Part shown: in pieces, positions 41,871 through 51,898 of the stretch | Layout of the letters: each line of letters starts with the position of its first letter | How positions within the stretch are numbered: the stretch's first letter is position 1 | Assembly: GCA_023444095.1 (NCBI GenBank) | Contig: JAEZRP010000002.1 | Location: 30,269 to 94,268 of the forward strand | Source: Bacillota bacterium | GTDB lineage: Bacteria > Bacillota > Clostridia > Christensenellales > Aristaeellaceae | Direction of reading: 5' to 3' | DNA length: 64,000 bases | The notes under the pieces: model-generated | Seen by the model: only the letters and a program-made list of their open reading frames with translations | Database searches by the model: none | What the model was told of the DNA's origin: nothing | Made by a program: the position numbers and the translations under genes

Positions 41871-42061
41871 TCCTCGGCGGAGGCAAGGCGCGGCTACTGC
41901 ACTACATCTTCCAGCGGACAGGGATCCCGCCGGACGAGGTAATGGCAAAGCCGCGCCTCGTTCGTACGTTCATGCTGAAAAGCATGGAGATACAGATCGA
42001 GGCAGACGAAGCCGCCGCCGCCGCACAACAAAGGCAAGCATCACAGCGTGGGAAGAGGTGA
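41867..42061 (+). CDS. Frameshift extension of the tail chaperone
   Basis: Reached only by a -1 shift at 41861-41867; adds 64 residues ('LHYIFQRTGIPPDEVMAKPR' and an Ala/Gln-rich end) to give a 237-residue fusion. There is no ribosome site for independent translation. It ends 7 bases before the tape measure gene, where the T-type extension always lies. Confidence 0.8.
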   Translation: MILGGGKARLLHYIFQRTGIPPDEVMAKPRLVRTFMLKSMEIQIEADEAAAAAQQRQASQRGKR

Positions 42062-42067
42062 TCCGAT

Positions 42068-45000
42068 ATGGAACAGGTATTCCGCATCGAAATCCCGGTG
42101 GAGGCGACGGATAAGACCGATACCGGTGTTATGAAAGCCCTCGAAGCCACGCTGTCGAGAATTTTTACATCCATCAACCAGGACAAAAAGGCCATCGGGG
42201 ACGCCCTTAACACCGTCGAGAAGGGCGCGATGGAGGCAAACGCCGCCGTCGAGAAAATGAACGCCACCACGGCGCAGGCGGCCAATGAGATCAGTGCTCT
42301 TGGAAAAGAAGCCGCTGCGTCCGGCGCAAAGCAAGAGCAGGCCGCAGAAGGTGCGGCACAGGCCACGGAAGCCATCGAAGAATCCGCCAGCAAGGCGGCA
42401 GACGCATTACAGGAAACGGGAGAAGCGGCGGCGGATGCCGGACGGAAGTCCGGCTCCGCCTTTAAATCCGCTTCTGCGCCCGTGGACAAGTTCACGCAGC
42501 GCATGGAAAAGTCCGAAAAGACGTTGCGGAGCATGTTCAATGAAAAATGGAAGCTGACGATCAGTGCCATCGACAAGGCATCGCCGATCCTGAAAAGCAT
42601 CCTGACAAGCGCGAAGAGTCTCATCGGACGCACGTGGAGCGTCGCCGTCCGAATGAAGGATATGATCACCGCGCCTTTCCGAAAACTGTACAACTGGATT
42701 GCAAACCCGATCACAATCGCCCTCTCCGTTGCCGGTATCGGTGTTGGATTGGGCAGTTTTTATAGCACGTTTGGCGATTTTACGTCCGGGATGTCCACGG
42801 TAAGGGCAGTCACCGGCGCGACAGACGCGGAGTTCCAGACGCTTACCGAAACGGCACAAAACCTCGGAGAAACAACGAAGTTCACGGCCACGGAAGCCGC
42901 ACAAGGCATGCAATACCTCGGCATGGCAGGATGGCAAACAAGCGAGATTATCGCGGCGATGCCGGGCCTACTCGACCTTGCGGCAGCCGGAGCCACCGAT
43001 CTTGGGACGGCAGCAGATATCGTTTCAGACGTCATGACCGCGATGGGCATGTCGGCGGATCAGGCAGGCCGGGCAGCGGACATTTTTGCGAAGGCCGCAG
43101 CGATAAGCAATACGTCGGTCGAAGGGCTTGGCATGACGATGAAATATGCGGCCCCGATCGCCTACGCGTTCGGCTTGTCCCTCGAAGACATTTCCGCAGC
43201 CGCCGCGCTCATGGCAAACGCTGGCATCAAGGGCGAGATGGCCGGTACGGCGCTGCGCCAGTCGTTGCTCCGCATGTCCAATCCGACAGCCGACATGGCA
43301 AGCGCCATGAAGAAGCTCAATATTTCGTTCTCCGACAGCACAGGCAAAATGAAGAGCATGAGCGACATCGTGCGTATGCTTTCTACTGCATTCTCCGGGC
43401 TTTCAGAGGCGGAACGACTTCAATACGCGCAAGAGCTGTTCAGCACCGAGGCCGCAAGCGCGTGGCTTGGCATCATTAACCAGGGCGCGGACACCTACGA
43501 CACGATGGCAAAGGGATTATACGACGCCAACGGCGCAGCGAAGGAAATGGCGAACACGCAGCTCGACAACATCACGGGCGACGTCACGCTGCTTAATTCA
43601 GCGCTGGACGGGATGAAGATCAACCTGATGACAAAGCTCAATCCGTATCTTCGCGAAGCCGTGCAATGGTTCACAAGCAAGGTTCCGGCGATCACCGAGG
43701 GGTTGAGCGGTCTGATGGACCGCGCCATCGCAAAAGCGAAGAAGCTGACGGAGTTTTTCAGCGGTGTGTTTTCCAGCAGCGAATTCCAAAACGCGGATGG
43801 ATTTGCCGAAAAGCTGATGGTTGCGTGGGACAAGATCATCGCCGAGCCGTTCCAGGAATGGTGGAATGGCGGAGGCAAAGAAAAGATTCTTGGCACGTTC
43901 AAGAACCTTGGTGAGCAGGCCGGAACGCTCCTGTCGGGTATCATCACTGGCATCTTCGCAGGATTGAAAGGCGAAGAAGTCGATTTCGGCGAGATGAACG
44001 TGACCGGGTTGGCAGCAGCAGGCGGCGAGGCAGCGAAGACGTTTATCCAGGCGTTCAAGGATAATTTCGACTTCGGGGAAATTATGGATTCGATGCCAGG
44101 CATCTTGAAGGCTTTACTGTTCGGGTACGGCGCGATCAAGGTCGGCGGCGCGGCGAACGGAATATTCAAGCTCGGGAAGCTCATCAAGAGCGTTTTCGGC
44201 GGAGTAGGAGCTGCGGCAGCTTCCGCAGGCGTTGCCACGGAAGCAGTCGGAACGAGCGCAGTCGCCGCGGCAGCCGGAGCAGGAAAAGCCGCCGTCGTCT
44301 TCGGCGGATTGAAGACGGCCATTGCCGCGATCCCGGTTTGGGGATGGGCGGCAGCTGCAGCCGTCACCGCCGCGGCCATCGGAATCAAGCTGTACGCCGA
44401 CGCCCAGGAGCGTCAGCGCGAGAACCTTTTGCACATCGGTGACGGTGTAAGCGAAGCGGCGCGCACCTACCAGCACAACGTCGAGCAGATGAACGAGGCC
44501 AGCGCGGCCATCGACGAGATCAGGGAAGTAAAGCTGAAGATTGCCCGCGAGGGACTTTCGACGACGGAGATCACCGAGATACAGGCAGAGCTTGCCAGCG
44601 TCCAGAGCCGCATCGTTTATATCGAGGCGGTCCTTTCAGGAACGTCGCTCACTCCCGCGGAGATCAAGACGTACGGTTCGGAGCTTGAAGAGATCAAAGA
44701 CCGAAAGGCGTACATCGAGGCCCAGCTTTCAAGCGGCACGCTCACCCCCAGCGAAGTCACGCAATACCAGGCGGAGCTTGACAAGCTGACCGGGCGCGAG
44801 GCTTACGTTGAGGCTGTTCTTTCGGGAACGACGCTCACACCGGAGCAGATCGCCGCGTACCAGGCGGAGCTTGACGAGTTGCAAGGCCGGGAGGTCACGC
44901 TTACGGCAAAGCTCGCAGAAGACCGGGTCCGGGCAACGGAAGTCCAGAACTACGTGGCCGAGCTTTCGGGCTTGCAGAGCCGTGAAGAGTTTATCCGCAT

Positions 45001-47368
45001 GGAGCTTGAAAAAGGTGTGACCGGGCAGGAAGCGGCAAACTACATGGCCGAGCTTTCCATCATCCAAAGCCGAGAGGCCACGATCACGTTGCAGCTGGAA
45101 GGGCTTGGCGTAACAGCCGCGGGCGTCGCATACGCCACCCGACTCGTTGAGCAAATCAACGGAAAAAAAGCGGAGGTCACCGTCTTGCTCTCGAAGAGCA
45201 GCCTGACAAGCGAGCAGATCGACGACTACGTTTCGGAATTGCAGACGAACAAGGCCCGCCAGGTCGAGATCGAGCTTACGTTAACCGGCTCAGGGCTTAC
45301 CCCGGTTGAGATTGCACGTCTGAACAAGGAATTAGACAGTGTTGGACAGCGCAAGCGTGAGATCCAGATCGCCGCGGGGCTGACCGGCATGACGGATGCG
45401 CTTCAGCGGGAGTACAACAATCTTACAGACCGCGAGGCGACGATCTCTCTCATGCTTTCGGGTACCGGGCTTTCGGAAGAACAGCTTGGCGCGCTGACCG
45501 AGGAATTCATGAACCTCCAGTCGCGCGAAGCCGCAATCTATGTCTACATGGACGAGGCCGGAATGAGCGAGAGCGACATTGTCACCATCGCGAAGGACAT
45601 GGAACAGATCGGGGACAAGACCGCGAAGCTCAATGTCACATTCGAGACAGGTTCGCTCGATGAGGCCGCGCTGGCCGGGTACAACGCCCAGCTCGATTCT
45701 CTTTACGAGAAGATCTCCCCATTCATCAAAGAGCAGTACGGGATCGATCTCTCCCCAGAAGCATTGAAGACAGGCGCATACGACAGCCTGATCGACACCT
45801 TGGACAAGACGGTCTTTCGGCAGAAACAGGAAGCAGACCTTAACAACCTGGAAGCGTCGATCATTACCGCAAAGCAGCAAGTCCCCGCATTGCAGACCGA
45901 AATGACGAGCACGCAAGGAGAAATTTCAAGGCTCCAAGCGGAAAACGCTTCGACGGTTGAGCGGATGACCTCTCATGTTGAATCGATCGCGGCCATTCAG
46001 GAAGCCGGATCCGAGTACGCATTGAACAAGTCCGGGTTCCAAAACGGAACCGTTACGGACGAGCAAAACGCGGAGTTCTTGGCAAATTACAGCCAGAGAC
46101 TTTTCGATGCGTATTCTTCCGCCGCAAAGGCGACGAACCCGGATCTTACGGACAAGCAGATCAGGATGATGTACGATACGACCATCGGCTCTTCCGTGCT
46201 TTCGCCTCACGAGGCGCTTTTGCAGGCGTTGAAGGGGATGTTGCCAGATGACTACGCGAACGTTACCAACAACGAAACTCGGATCGCGCAGCTCCAATCC
46301 GAATACGACACCGCACATGGATCGTTACGCTCCATCTATGAGGGCGATAAGCAGCTATCGACCGGCAGAACATTCATCGGTACCGATCAAGCGGGCCAGA
46401 GCCTTGAACAGATCGCGGCCAACTACGCCACGTTGGATGAGGCGGGCCGGGCGCTGTTTGCGGATGCTGTGAAGGCGCTCGATGAGCTGAACAAGCAGAC
46501 CACCTACTTGCCGGACACCGAGAAGACGCAGGCAACCGACATCATCGACCTCGCAGCGAAATCCGAAGTCTTGGCAGCGATCAAGGACCAAGTACAGGGA
46601 GTTGCCGACAAGTATTCCGCCATGGACGACGAGCAAAAGGCCGCATACGCCACGTCGGCGGAAGGGGCCGCTGCGCTTGCGAGTGTGAACAACGCGCTTG
46701 AATCGCTTGGCAAGGACAAGATCGACAACCTTAGCAGCATCAACACGGCGCTGGAATCGCTTGCCACGCTGGACCTCACCACATTCTCGCTGGATGACGC
46801 GCAGGCCGCTTTCGCGGCCCTAAGTGGAAAGGCATCGGGGCTGAAGACCACCGTCGACAGCCTCCGGACGTCGCTGCAAAACCTCGACGGGACCACGGCA
46901 ACGGTCGGCGTCACCATGAACCGGACCACTACATACAGGACGGGCGGCGCGGCGGAGAACGCCAATGGCGGCATCTACGACGGTGCGTTCCTTTCGTGGG
47001 TAGCGGAAGATGGCCCGGAGGCGATTATCCCGCTCGGAATGGATCGCAGGGACCGCGGCATTGACCTCTGGCTACGGGCCGGGCAAATGCTTGGGGTAAG
47101 CGCACTTGCGGACGGTGGGATCATGGCGCCCTACGCAGCCGCCATCGGAAACATTCCCGACGACATAGATGACGAGCCGCGACCGATTTCCGGCGGCGGA
47201 GGCGGGATTTCAATAACCATCACAGTTGACGCGAATCCTGTTTTCCAGGTCGAGGGCGGCGAAGGCGACATCATCGAAAAATTGAAAGGCAGAATCCATG
47301 AATTCGCCCAGCTCGTCGGCGAGGAACTTGGCGCCGAGATCGAGGACATTGTCACGAACATGGCATAG
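42068..47368 (+). CDS. Tape measure protein with 31-residue repeats
   Basis: 1766 residues. N-terminal coiled coil, then 'GDFTSGMSTVRAVTGATDAEF' and 'NTSVEGLGMTMKYAAPIAYAFG', the phage tail tape measure core (TP901-like), hydrophobic stretches near 215-235 and 755-780, then residues 830-1227 made of thirteen tandem 31-residue units (consensus like LTPEQIxxYxAELdxLqxRE). The C-terminus has 'GGIYDGAFLSWVAEDGPEAIIPL', usual for tape measures. It sets tail length and forms the channel for DNA. AGGTGATC upstream. Confidence 0.93.
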   Translation: MEQVFRIEIPVEATDKTDTGVMKALEATLSRIFTSINQDKKAIGDALNTVEKGAMEANAAVEKMNATTAQAANEISALGKEAAASGAKQEQAAEGAAQATEAIEESASKAADALQETGEAAADAGRKSGSAFKSASAPVDKFTQRMEKSEKTLRSMFNEKWKLTISAIDKASPILKSILTSAKSLIGRTWSVAVRMKDMITAPFRKLYNWIANPITIALSVAGIGVGLGSFYSTFGDFTSGMSTVRAVTGATDAEFQTLTETAQNLGETTKFTATEAAQGMQYLGMAGWQTSEIIAAMPGLLDLAAAGATDLGTAADIVSDVMTAMGMSADQAGRAADIFAKAAAISNTSVEGLGMTMKYAAPIAYAFGLSLEDISAAAALMANAGIKGEMAGTALRQSLLRMSNPTADMASAMKKLNISFSDSTGKMKSMSDIVRMLSTAFSGLSEAERLQYAQELFSTEAASAWLGIINQGADTYDTMAKGLYDANGAAKEMANTQLDNITGDVTLLNSALDGMKINLMTKLNPYLREAVQWFTSKVPAITEGLSGLMDRAIAKAKKLTEFFSGVFSSSEFQNADGFAEKLMVAWDKIIAEPFQEWWNGGGKEKILGTFKNLGEQAGTLLSGIITGIFAGLKGEEVDFGEMNVTGLAAAGGEAAKTFIQAFKDNFDFGEIMDSMPGILKALLFGYGAIKVGGAANGIFKLGKLIKSVFGGVGAAAASAGVATEAVGTSAVAAAAGAGKAAVVFGGLKTAIAAIPVWGWAAAAAVTAAAIGIKLYADAQERQRENLLHIGDGVSEAARTYQHNVEQMNEASAAIDEIREVKLKIAREGLSTTEITEIQAELASVQSRIVYIEAVLSGTSLTPAEIKTYGSELEEIKDRKAYIEAQLSSGTLTPSEVTQYQAELDKLTGREAYVEAVLSGTTLTPEQIAAYQAELDELQGREVTLTAKLAEDRVRATEVQNYVAELSGLQSREEFIRMELEKGVTGQEAANYMAELSIIQSREATITLQLEGLGVTAAGVAYATRLVEQINGKKAEVTVLLSKSSLTSEQIDDYVSELQTNKARQVEIELTLTGSGLTPVEIARLNKELDSVGQRKREIQIAAGLTGMTDALQREYNNLTDREATISLMLSGTGLSEEQLGALTEEFMNLQSREAAIYVYMDEAGMSESDIVTIAKDMEQIGDKTAKLNVTFETGSLDEAALAGYNAQLDSLYEKISPFIKEQYGIDLSPEALKTGAYDSLIDTLDKTVFRQKQEADLNNLEASIITAKQQVPALQTEMTSTQGEISRLQAENASTVERMTSHVESIAAIQEAGSEYALNKSGFQNGTVTDEQNAEFLANYSQRLFDAYSSAAKATNPDLTDKQIRMMYDTTIGSSVLSPHEALLQALKGMLPDDYANVTNNETRIAQLQSEYDTAHGSLRSIYEGDKQLSTGRTFIGTDQAGQSLEQIAANYATLDEAGRALFADAVKALDELNKQTTYLPDTEKTQATDIIDLAAKSEVLAAIKDQVQGVADKYSAMDDEQKAAYATSAEGAAALASVNNALESLGKDKIDNLSSINTALESLATLDLTTFSLDDAQAAFAALSGKASGLKTTVDSLRTSLQNLDGTTATVGVTMNRTTTYRTGGAAENANGGIYDGAFLSWVAEDGPEAIIPLGMDRRDRGIDLWLRAGQMLGVSALADGGIMAPYAAAIGNIPDDIDDEPRPISGGGGGISITITVDANPVFQVEGGEGDIIEKLKGRIHEFAQLVGEELGAEIEDIVTNMA
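44555..45748 (+). repeat. Thirteen 93-bp coding repeats in the tape measure gene
   Basis: Protein-level units start L/V/M-S/T and contain a central 'AEL..LQ.RE' element; eleven are exactly 31 residues, one is 30 and one is 27. DNA copies have diverged, so the repeat is old but its length has been kept. Confidence 0.8.
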
Positions 47369-47383
47369 GAAGGGGGTGCCTAC

Positions 47384-48391
47384 ATGTACATGTATCTTAC
47401 CGACATCGCGACGGGTGAACGCCTGCAAATCCCCCTTCTTCCTGACAGGATCAGCGTAACGGCAGGCGCATCCGTTATCAGCACGAACATCATCAACCTC
47501 GGGGAAGTCAAGTTTCCCCGAGGTTCTAGCCTCGACGTCTACTACTGGAACGGGACTTTCCCGGGCGAACATGCGAAGGACTTTTCGTTTGTGAGCGGAT
47601 GGGCACCCCCGGCGAGCATCGTTTCAAGGCTTGACGAGTGGATGAAAGCCGGAAAGACGCTGAAGCTCTTGGTTACGGAAGTCACGATAAACGATGACGT
47701 TTTCATTGAGAACTTCAGTCACGACTACTATGGCGGCATGGGCGACGTCTCATACTCAATCTCGCTTACAAAGCGCCGCCCGCTTACGATAAGCACCATT
47801 GCCCCCCCTGCCACGCCGCCCACCACGACAACACCCACAACACCCACCACGCCCGCCACGGCAAAGACATATGGAACGGTGCAGTTGAGCAATAAGAACC
47901 TCCGACTGTACGTGCGGAAAAAAGCGTCCACGGATAGCACGATACTTGGTAGTCTTGCGCACGGAACCCAAGTGGAAATCTTGGAAAAGTCCGGGAACTG
48001 GTACATCATTCCGTATAGCAAAGGCACGAACGGAAAGGGGTACGTCTACGCGAGCAACATCAAGCTCGGCACGACAGGAACGACGCCGGCGTCGAAAAGC
48101 ACAAAGCCAGCCACGTCGACACCATCATCTTCGCCCGACTCCACGAAGGGTGGGACCACTTACACCGTCAAGAGTGGAGATTCCCTGCCGATGATCAGCA
48201 AAAAGTTTTACGGGAGCACGGAATACACCTCCACCATCTACAATGCGAATAAAGCGGTCATTGACGCTGGGAACAAAGGGAAGACGGTTTCAAAGTACAC
48301 CATTTACGCGGGGACGAAGCTCCGAATCCCGGCCATAAAGGTATCGGGTTCCAGCACAGGATACAATCCTGTTTCGAGCGGCACGAAATAA
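47384..48391 (+). CDS. XkdP-like LysM baseplate hub protein with SH3b insert
   Basis: 335 residues: N-terminal XkdP-type domain (1-135), a Pro/Thr linker ('ATPPTTTTPTTPTT'), an SH3b-like domain ('RLYVRKKASTDSTILGSLAHG', about 166-232), a second linker and a LysM domain ('YTVKSGDSLPMISKKFYG', about 265-315). Usual PBSX XkdP has only LysM. The two cell-wall-binding modules should hold the tail tip on peptidoglycan during injection. Confidence 0.85.
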   Translation: MYMYLTDIATGERLQIPLLPDRISVTAGASVISTNIINLGEVKFPRGSSLDVYYWNGTFPGEHAKDFSFVSGWAPPASIVSRLDEWMKAGKTLKLLVTEVTINDDVFIENFSHDYYGGMGDVSYSISLTKRRPLTISTIAPPATPPTTTTPTTPTTPATAKTYGTVQLSNKNLRLYVRKKASTDSTILGSLAHGTQVEILEKSGNWYIIPYSKGTNGKGYVYASNIKLGTTGTTPASKSTKPATSTPSSSPDSTKGGTTYTVKSGDSLPMISKKFYGSTEYTSTIYNANKAVIDAGNKGKTVSKYTIYAGTKLRIPAIKVSGSSTGYNPVSSGTK

Positions 48392-48406
48392 GGGAGGGAC
48401 GCCACC

Positions 48407-49408
48407 ATGACATACGACTTGACTAAAATCACGTATCAGGTGGTGGCCGTCCTTTCCGACGGAACGAAGCTGAACCTCGAAACCGTAGCCGAAAACATCG
48501 CGTGGGAGGAAAACGAGTCGGAAATCGCTGTACGGCTAAACCTGAAGCTCCGCGACGTGCTTGTCACGGCGAGCAATTATTTGGCCACGATGATTCCGCT
48601 TTGCACGGTCATCTATTTGTACGCCGATTGGTCTGGAACCCAAGAGGAAATTTTCAGGGGTACGGTTTGGGAGTGGGAGCATCCGCAGATTCACGGAGAG
48701 CCAATCACCCTCACGTGCTACGACATGCTGTATCCGATTACGAAGTCCCAGGACAATAAATACTTTGCAGCGGGCACATCCACGAAATCTATCATTTCCG
48801 GAATCGCCAAAGCTTGGAGCATACCGATTGGCACGTACAGCGCGCAGGACCTGAAGCATAAAAAGACGCTGTACAAAAACAAGACCGTATCGGCAATGAT
48901 TACCGAAACGCTCGCAACTGCGAAGGACCTCGGCGGCGCGGCAAGCCTCATCCGGGCGCGGAAAGGCGTCATGGACGTCATCGAGCGCGGCAGCAACACC
49001 GACGTATACGGGCTTTACGCGGACCAGAACATCGTAACCCCCAGCGACAAGTACAGCATGACGGACCTCGTTACGCGCGTGGTCGTCGTCGGAAAGGACG
49101 ACAGCAAAGGACGTCCGAAGGTTGAGGCGACGCTGAACGGAAAGACCGAGTACGGCATTCTTCAAACGATCAGCTCGAAGGGGAGTTCGAGCCTTTCCGA
49201 CGCGAAGAATGCAGCAAAGAAGATACTCGACGAGAAGGGAAAGCCGAAGCGAACCACCACGCTCAACGTCGTTGAGTTCCCGGCTATCCGCAAGAGCGAC
49301 AAGGTTTATGTCGAGACGGACGCCATGAAGGGTTATTTCTTCGTGAAAGGCATCTCCCACAACGCCACAAGCGCCGTCATGCAAATGGAGGTGGAGCCGG
49401 TTGAGTAA
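48407..49408 (+). CDS. XkdQ-like baseplate hub (late control gene D family)
   Basis: 333 residues. 'NIAWEENESEIAVRLNLKL', 'GTVWEWEHPQI' and 'FPAIRKSDKVYV' fit XkdQ/gpD hub proteins that cap the tube. GGGAGGGA upstream; 8-base overlap with the next gene. Order LysM protein, hub, DUF2577, DUF2634, BaseplateJ is exactly PBSX. Confidence 0.88.
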   Translation: MTYDLTKITYQVVAVLSDGTKLNLETVAENIAWEENESEIAVRLNLKLRDVLVTASNYLATMIPLCTVIYLYADWSGTQEEIFRGTVWEWEHPQIHGEPITLTCYDMLYPITKSQDNKYFAAGTSTKSIISGIAKAWSIPIGTYSAQDLKHKKTLYKNKTVSAMITETLATAKDLGGAASLIRARKGVMDVIERGSNTDVYGLYADQNIVTPSDKYSMTDLVTRVVVVGKDDSKGRPKVEATLNGKTEYGILQTISSKGSSSLSDAKNAAKKILDEKGKPKRTTTLNVVEFPAIRKSDKVYVETDAMKGYFFVKGISHNATSAVMQMEVEPVE

Positions 49409-49682
49409 AGGAGATAATTCCCCGGGCGCGGTACGGCTTGCCCGGGCTTTTCGGCGTGTAGCGGAGCATGGGAAAAACAACTCCCTGTTGCTCGACTTCG
49501 GAGAGATCCAAAAAGACGGAAGCCTCATCACGAACACGTTCCCGATACCGATCCCGAAGGCTGATTACCTGGTGTGCCGATGCGATACCACGTACACAGC
49601 CGGGACCCGCGTCCTCGTCGCGTGGGTAGGAAACGACGCCGTTGTCATAAGCGCAATCGTGGAGGCCAGCGAAGTCATTTAG
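49401..49682 (+). CDS. DUF2577 (XkdR-like) baseplate protein
   Basis: 93 residues; 'LLLDFGEIQKDGSLITNTFPIPIPKADYLVC' and 'GTRVLVAWVGNDAVVISAI' match the OB-like spike/hub-associated DUF2577. Probably the central spike base. Overlaps the hub gene. Confidence 0.8.
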   Translation: MSKGDNSPGAVRLARAFRRVAEHGKNNSLLLDFGEIQKDGSLITNTFPIPIPKADYLVCRCDTTYTAGTRVLVAWVGNDAVVISAIVEASEVI

Positions 49683-49696
49683 CGGGAGGTGAGAAA

Positions 49697-50137
49697 ATGT
49701 CAGATTCGCTTTACCCGACGTTCCCGGTGCCGGAGGTTGTCCCAGAAGACACGACCGGCACAGACACATATAGACCATCTCCGTTGTTCGACTTTGAAAA
49801 AGGCGACTTCGTCCGGGACGGTGCAAATCGCGTGGTCTACACTGACGGGCGAGACGCCTACAAAATGTGGGTGTTTAAAACGTTAAACACGCAGCTAGGC
49901 GCGTGTTTGCCTTATCCGGGTATTGGAATCGACTACGACGGCGCGCTCGCCAGCGGGCAGCGTAGCGTCATACAGGCGGAGCTTGAACGCGCGATCACGG
50001 AAGGACTTCTGCGGCACGCGATGACGCAGCGCGTCAAGGACTTTGTATTTACTTGGCGGGCGGAAAGCTTGTATGCGAGCTTTACCGTACAGGGGATTAA
50101 CGCTCCCGCGTTCAACGTCAACATGCAGATCATATAA
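49697..50137 (+). CDS. DUF2634 (XkdS-like) baseplate wedge, gp25-like
   Basis: 146 residues; 'FDFEKGDFVRDGANRVVYTDGRDAYKMWVFKTLNTQ' region and 'LERAITEGLLRH' are DUF2634 hallmarks, homologous to the T4 gp25-type wedge. GGGAGGTGA upstream. A perfect GTGTTTAA palindrome lies within it at 49871-49890. Confidence 0.86.
   Translation: MSDSLYPTFPVPEVVPEDTTGTDTYRPSPLFDFEKGDFVRDGANRVVYTDGRDAYKMWVFKTLNTQLGACLPYPGIGIDYDGALASGQRSVIQAELERAITEGLLRHAMTQRVKDFVFTWRAESLYASFTVQGINAPAFNVNMQII
49871..49890. repeat. GTGTTTAA-N4-TTAAACAC palindrome
   Basis: Arms 49871-49878 and 49883-49890 around AACG, inside the DUF2634 gene. Another member of the GTTTAAC motif set. Confidence 0.65.
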
Positions 50138-50152
50138 GGGAGGGCACGATCC

Positions 50153-51298
50153 GTGGAAACAAACAGCACGTACATACCGCCCGCGATGCTTGCAAGCATC
50201 GACGACGACGAAATTCACGCCAGGATGCTTGCCGCACTCCCAAAGGACATCGACAAGACGGAGGGCGGATTTGCTTACGATTTCACGCGCCCGGCGGCAC
50301 TTGAAAAGGCGTCGATGATGGTCAACGTGAACGAAGCCATCCAGATGTTCTTCTCGGAATGGAGCTACGGCGTGTTCCTGGACAGGATCGCGGCCAGCGT
50401 TGGCCTCGCGCGGAAAGCGGCCACGACCGCTTCCGGGTATTTGACCGTCACGGGGATTGAAGGGACGATTATCCCGGTCGGGTTCCTGTTCTCCACGCCA
50501 GGCGGCAGCGGGGTTGACAATGTCGCATACGAAATGGCCGCCAGCTCTGCAATCACGATTGGTGAAACGCTTACCGCACAAGTGTATGTAAAATGCACGG
50601 AAGAAGGCACCGTCGGGAACGTTCCCGCCGGAAGCATAACGATGATGGTTGAGCCGATGAGCGGTATAACTTCGATCACGAACGCAGCAGCCATGACCGG
50701 AGGCGTGGAAGAAGAGGACGACGAAGCCCTCCGGGCGCGAATCCATGACCGGGATATGAGCAAAGAATCATCCAATGTCGGCAATGTAAGCGACTACAAA
50801 AGATGGGCGCAGGAAGTCGCTGGTGTTGGTGACGTCGTTGTTATCTCTGAATGGGCTGGAGCTGGAACTGGGACAGTCAAGCTAGTCATCATGGACAGCA
50901 ACGGCAACCCGGCAAATCAGACGATCCTTGATGATGTGTATGCACATATCGTGTCCCCTGACAACGAAGACGAACGACTGGCTCCGACAGGAGCCATTTT
51001 AACCGTTGTGACGGCGTCCATCATAACGATGAACATCTCTGCAACGATAATGATCAAGCCCGGCGCGGAACTTTCCACAATCACGACTGAATTTGCGGCC
51101 GCGGTCAAGAATTACTTCCCGACTGCAAAGGAAGAAGGCGTCCTCATTGTAAACCAGGTAAACGCCCTGCTCATAATGACAAACGGAGTATCCGACCTCC
51201 TGGCGCTTACCATCAATGATGATTGGGAAAATATCGTAATTGGCAGCGACGAGTACCCCACCATTGGTGAAATCAGTTTGGTGGTGTATGGCACATGA
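50153..51298 (+). CDS. Baseplate J protein, XkdT-like
   Basis: 381 residues. 'GGFAYDFTRPAALE', 'GVFLDRIAASVGLARKAAT', 'TGGVEEEDDEALRARI' are characteristic of the Baseplate_J family; forms the wedge ring triggering sheath contraction. GTG start with AGGGAGGG upstream. Confidence 0.92.
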   Translation: METNSTYIPPAMLASIDDDEIHARMLAALPKDIDKTEGGFAYDFTRPAALEKASMMVNVNEAIQMFFSEWSYGVFLDRIAASVGLARKAATTASGYLTVTGIEGTIIPVGFLFSTPGGSGVDNVAYEMAASSAITIGETLTAQVYVKCTEEGTVGNVPAGSITMMVEPMSGITSITNAAAMTGGVEEEDDEALRARIHDRDMSKESSNVGNVSDYKRWAQEVAGVGDVVVISEWAGAGTGTVKLVIMDSNGNPANQTILDDVYAHIVSPDNEDERLAPTGAILTVVTASIITMNISATIMIKPGAELSTITTEFAAAVKNYFPTAKEEGVLIVNQVNALLIMTNGVSDLLALTINDDWENIVIGSDEYPTIGEISLVVYGT

Positions 51299-51879
51299 GC
51301 CTGAAAGAAACGATCCTTACGACGGACATGGCGCGAAACATGGTCGCCCAGGTCAGCCCGGTCTATGAGAACAGCTACGTCGGGCTTTGGCTCCACGAGG
51401 TTATCGGCCGCGAGTACGCCGAACTAAAAGAAATCATCGACACATTGCCGTTGCAGCTCTCGCCTGAAACGGCAACATGGGCCATTGAGCTTTGGGAAAA
51501 GCGGTACGGTATCATACCTGACGATAGCCTTCCTCTTGAAACGAGACGGCAGGCTGTCGTTACGGCCAGCAGCTTTTCGTCGCAGCTTACTCCGAAAGCC
51601 CTCGCCATCAAAATCTACCGGATCACTGGTAGATGGTCTGATATTGTTGAGCACGTATCGGACTACACGTTCGGTATCTATTTGAAAAACGAGGGGACTG
51701 CTACGCAGGTTGACTATCGCAAGCTGCTTGACTTCATAAATCGGCACAAGCAGGCGCATATGTCATTTATCTTTGTTTTTCAAAGCCCGGCAACGATTCA
51801 TGCCGCACTGACGACTTCATACACGAACGTTTCGTTCGCACCTTGCGGAACATTAATTGCCGGAGATTATTCGATCTAG
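51295..51879 (+). CDS. DUF2313 (XkdU-like) baseplate protein
   Basis: 194 residues. 'QLSPETATWAIELWEKRYGI' and 'LPLETRRQAVV...TPKALAIKIYRITG' are the YmfQ/XkdU (DUF2313) signature. Last wedge component; overlaps Baseplate J by four bases. Confidence 0.87.
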   Translation: MSLKETILTTDMARNMVAQVSPVYENSYVGLWLHEVIGREYAELKEIIDTLPLQLSPETATWAIELWEKRYGIIPDDSLPLETRRQAVVTASSFSSQLTPKALAIKIYRITGRWSDIVEHVSDYTFGIYLKNEGTATQVDYRKLLDFINRHKQAHMSFIFVFQSPATIHAALTTSYTNVSFAPCGTLIAGDYSI

Positions 51880-51898
51880 TTGGAGAGGGGGACCCGCC

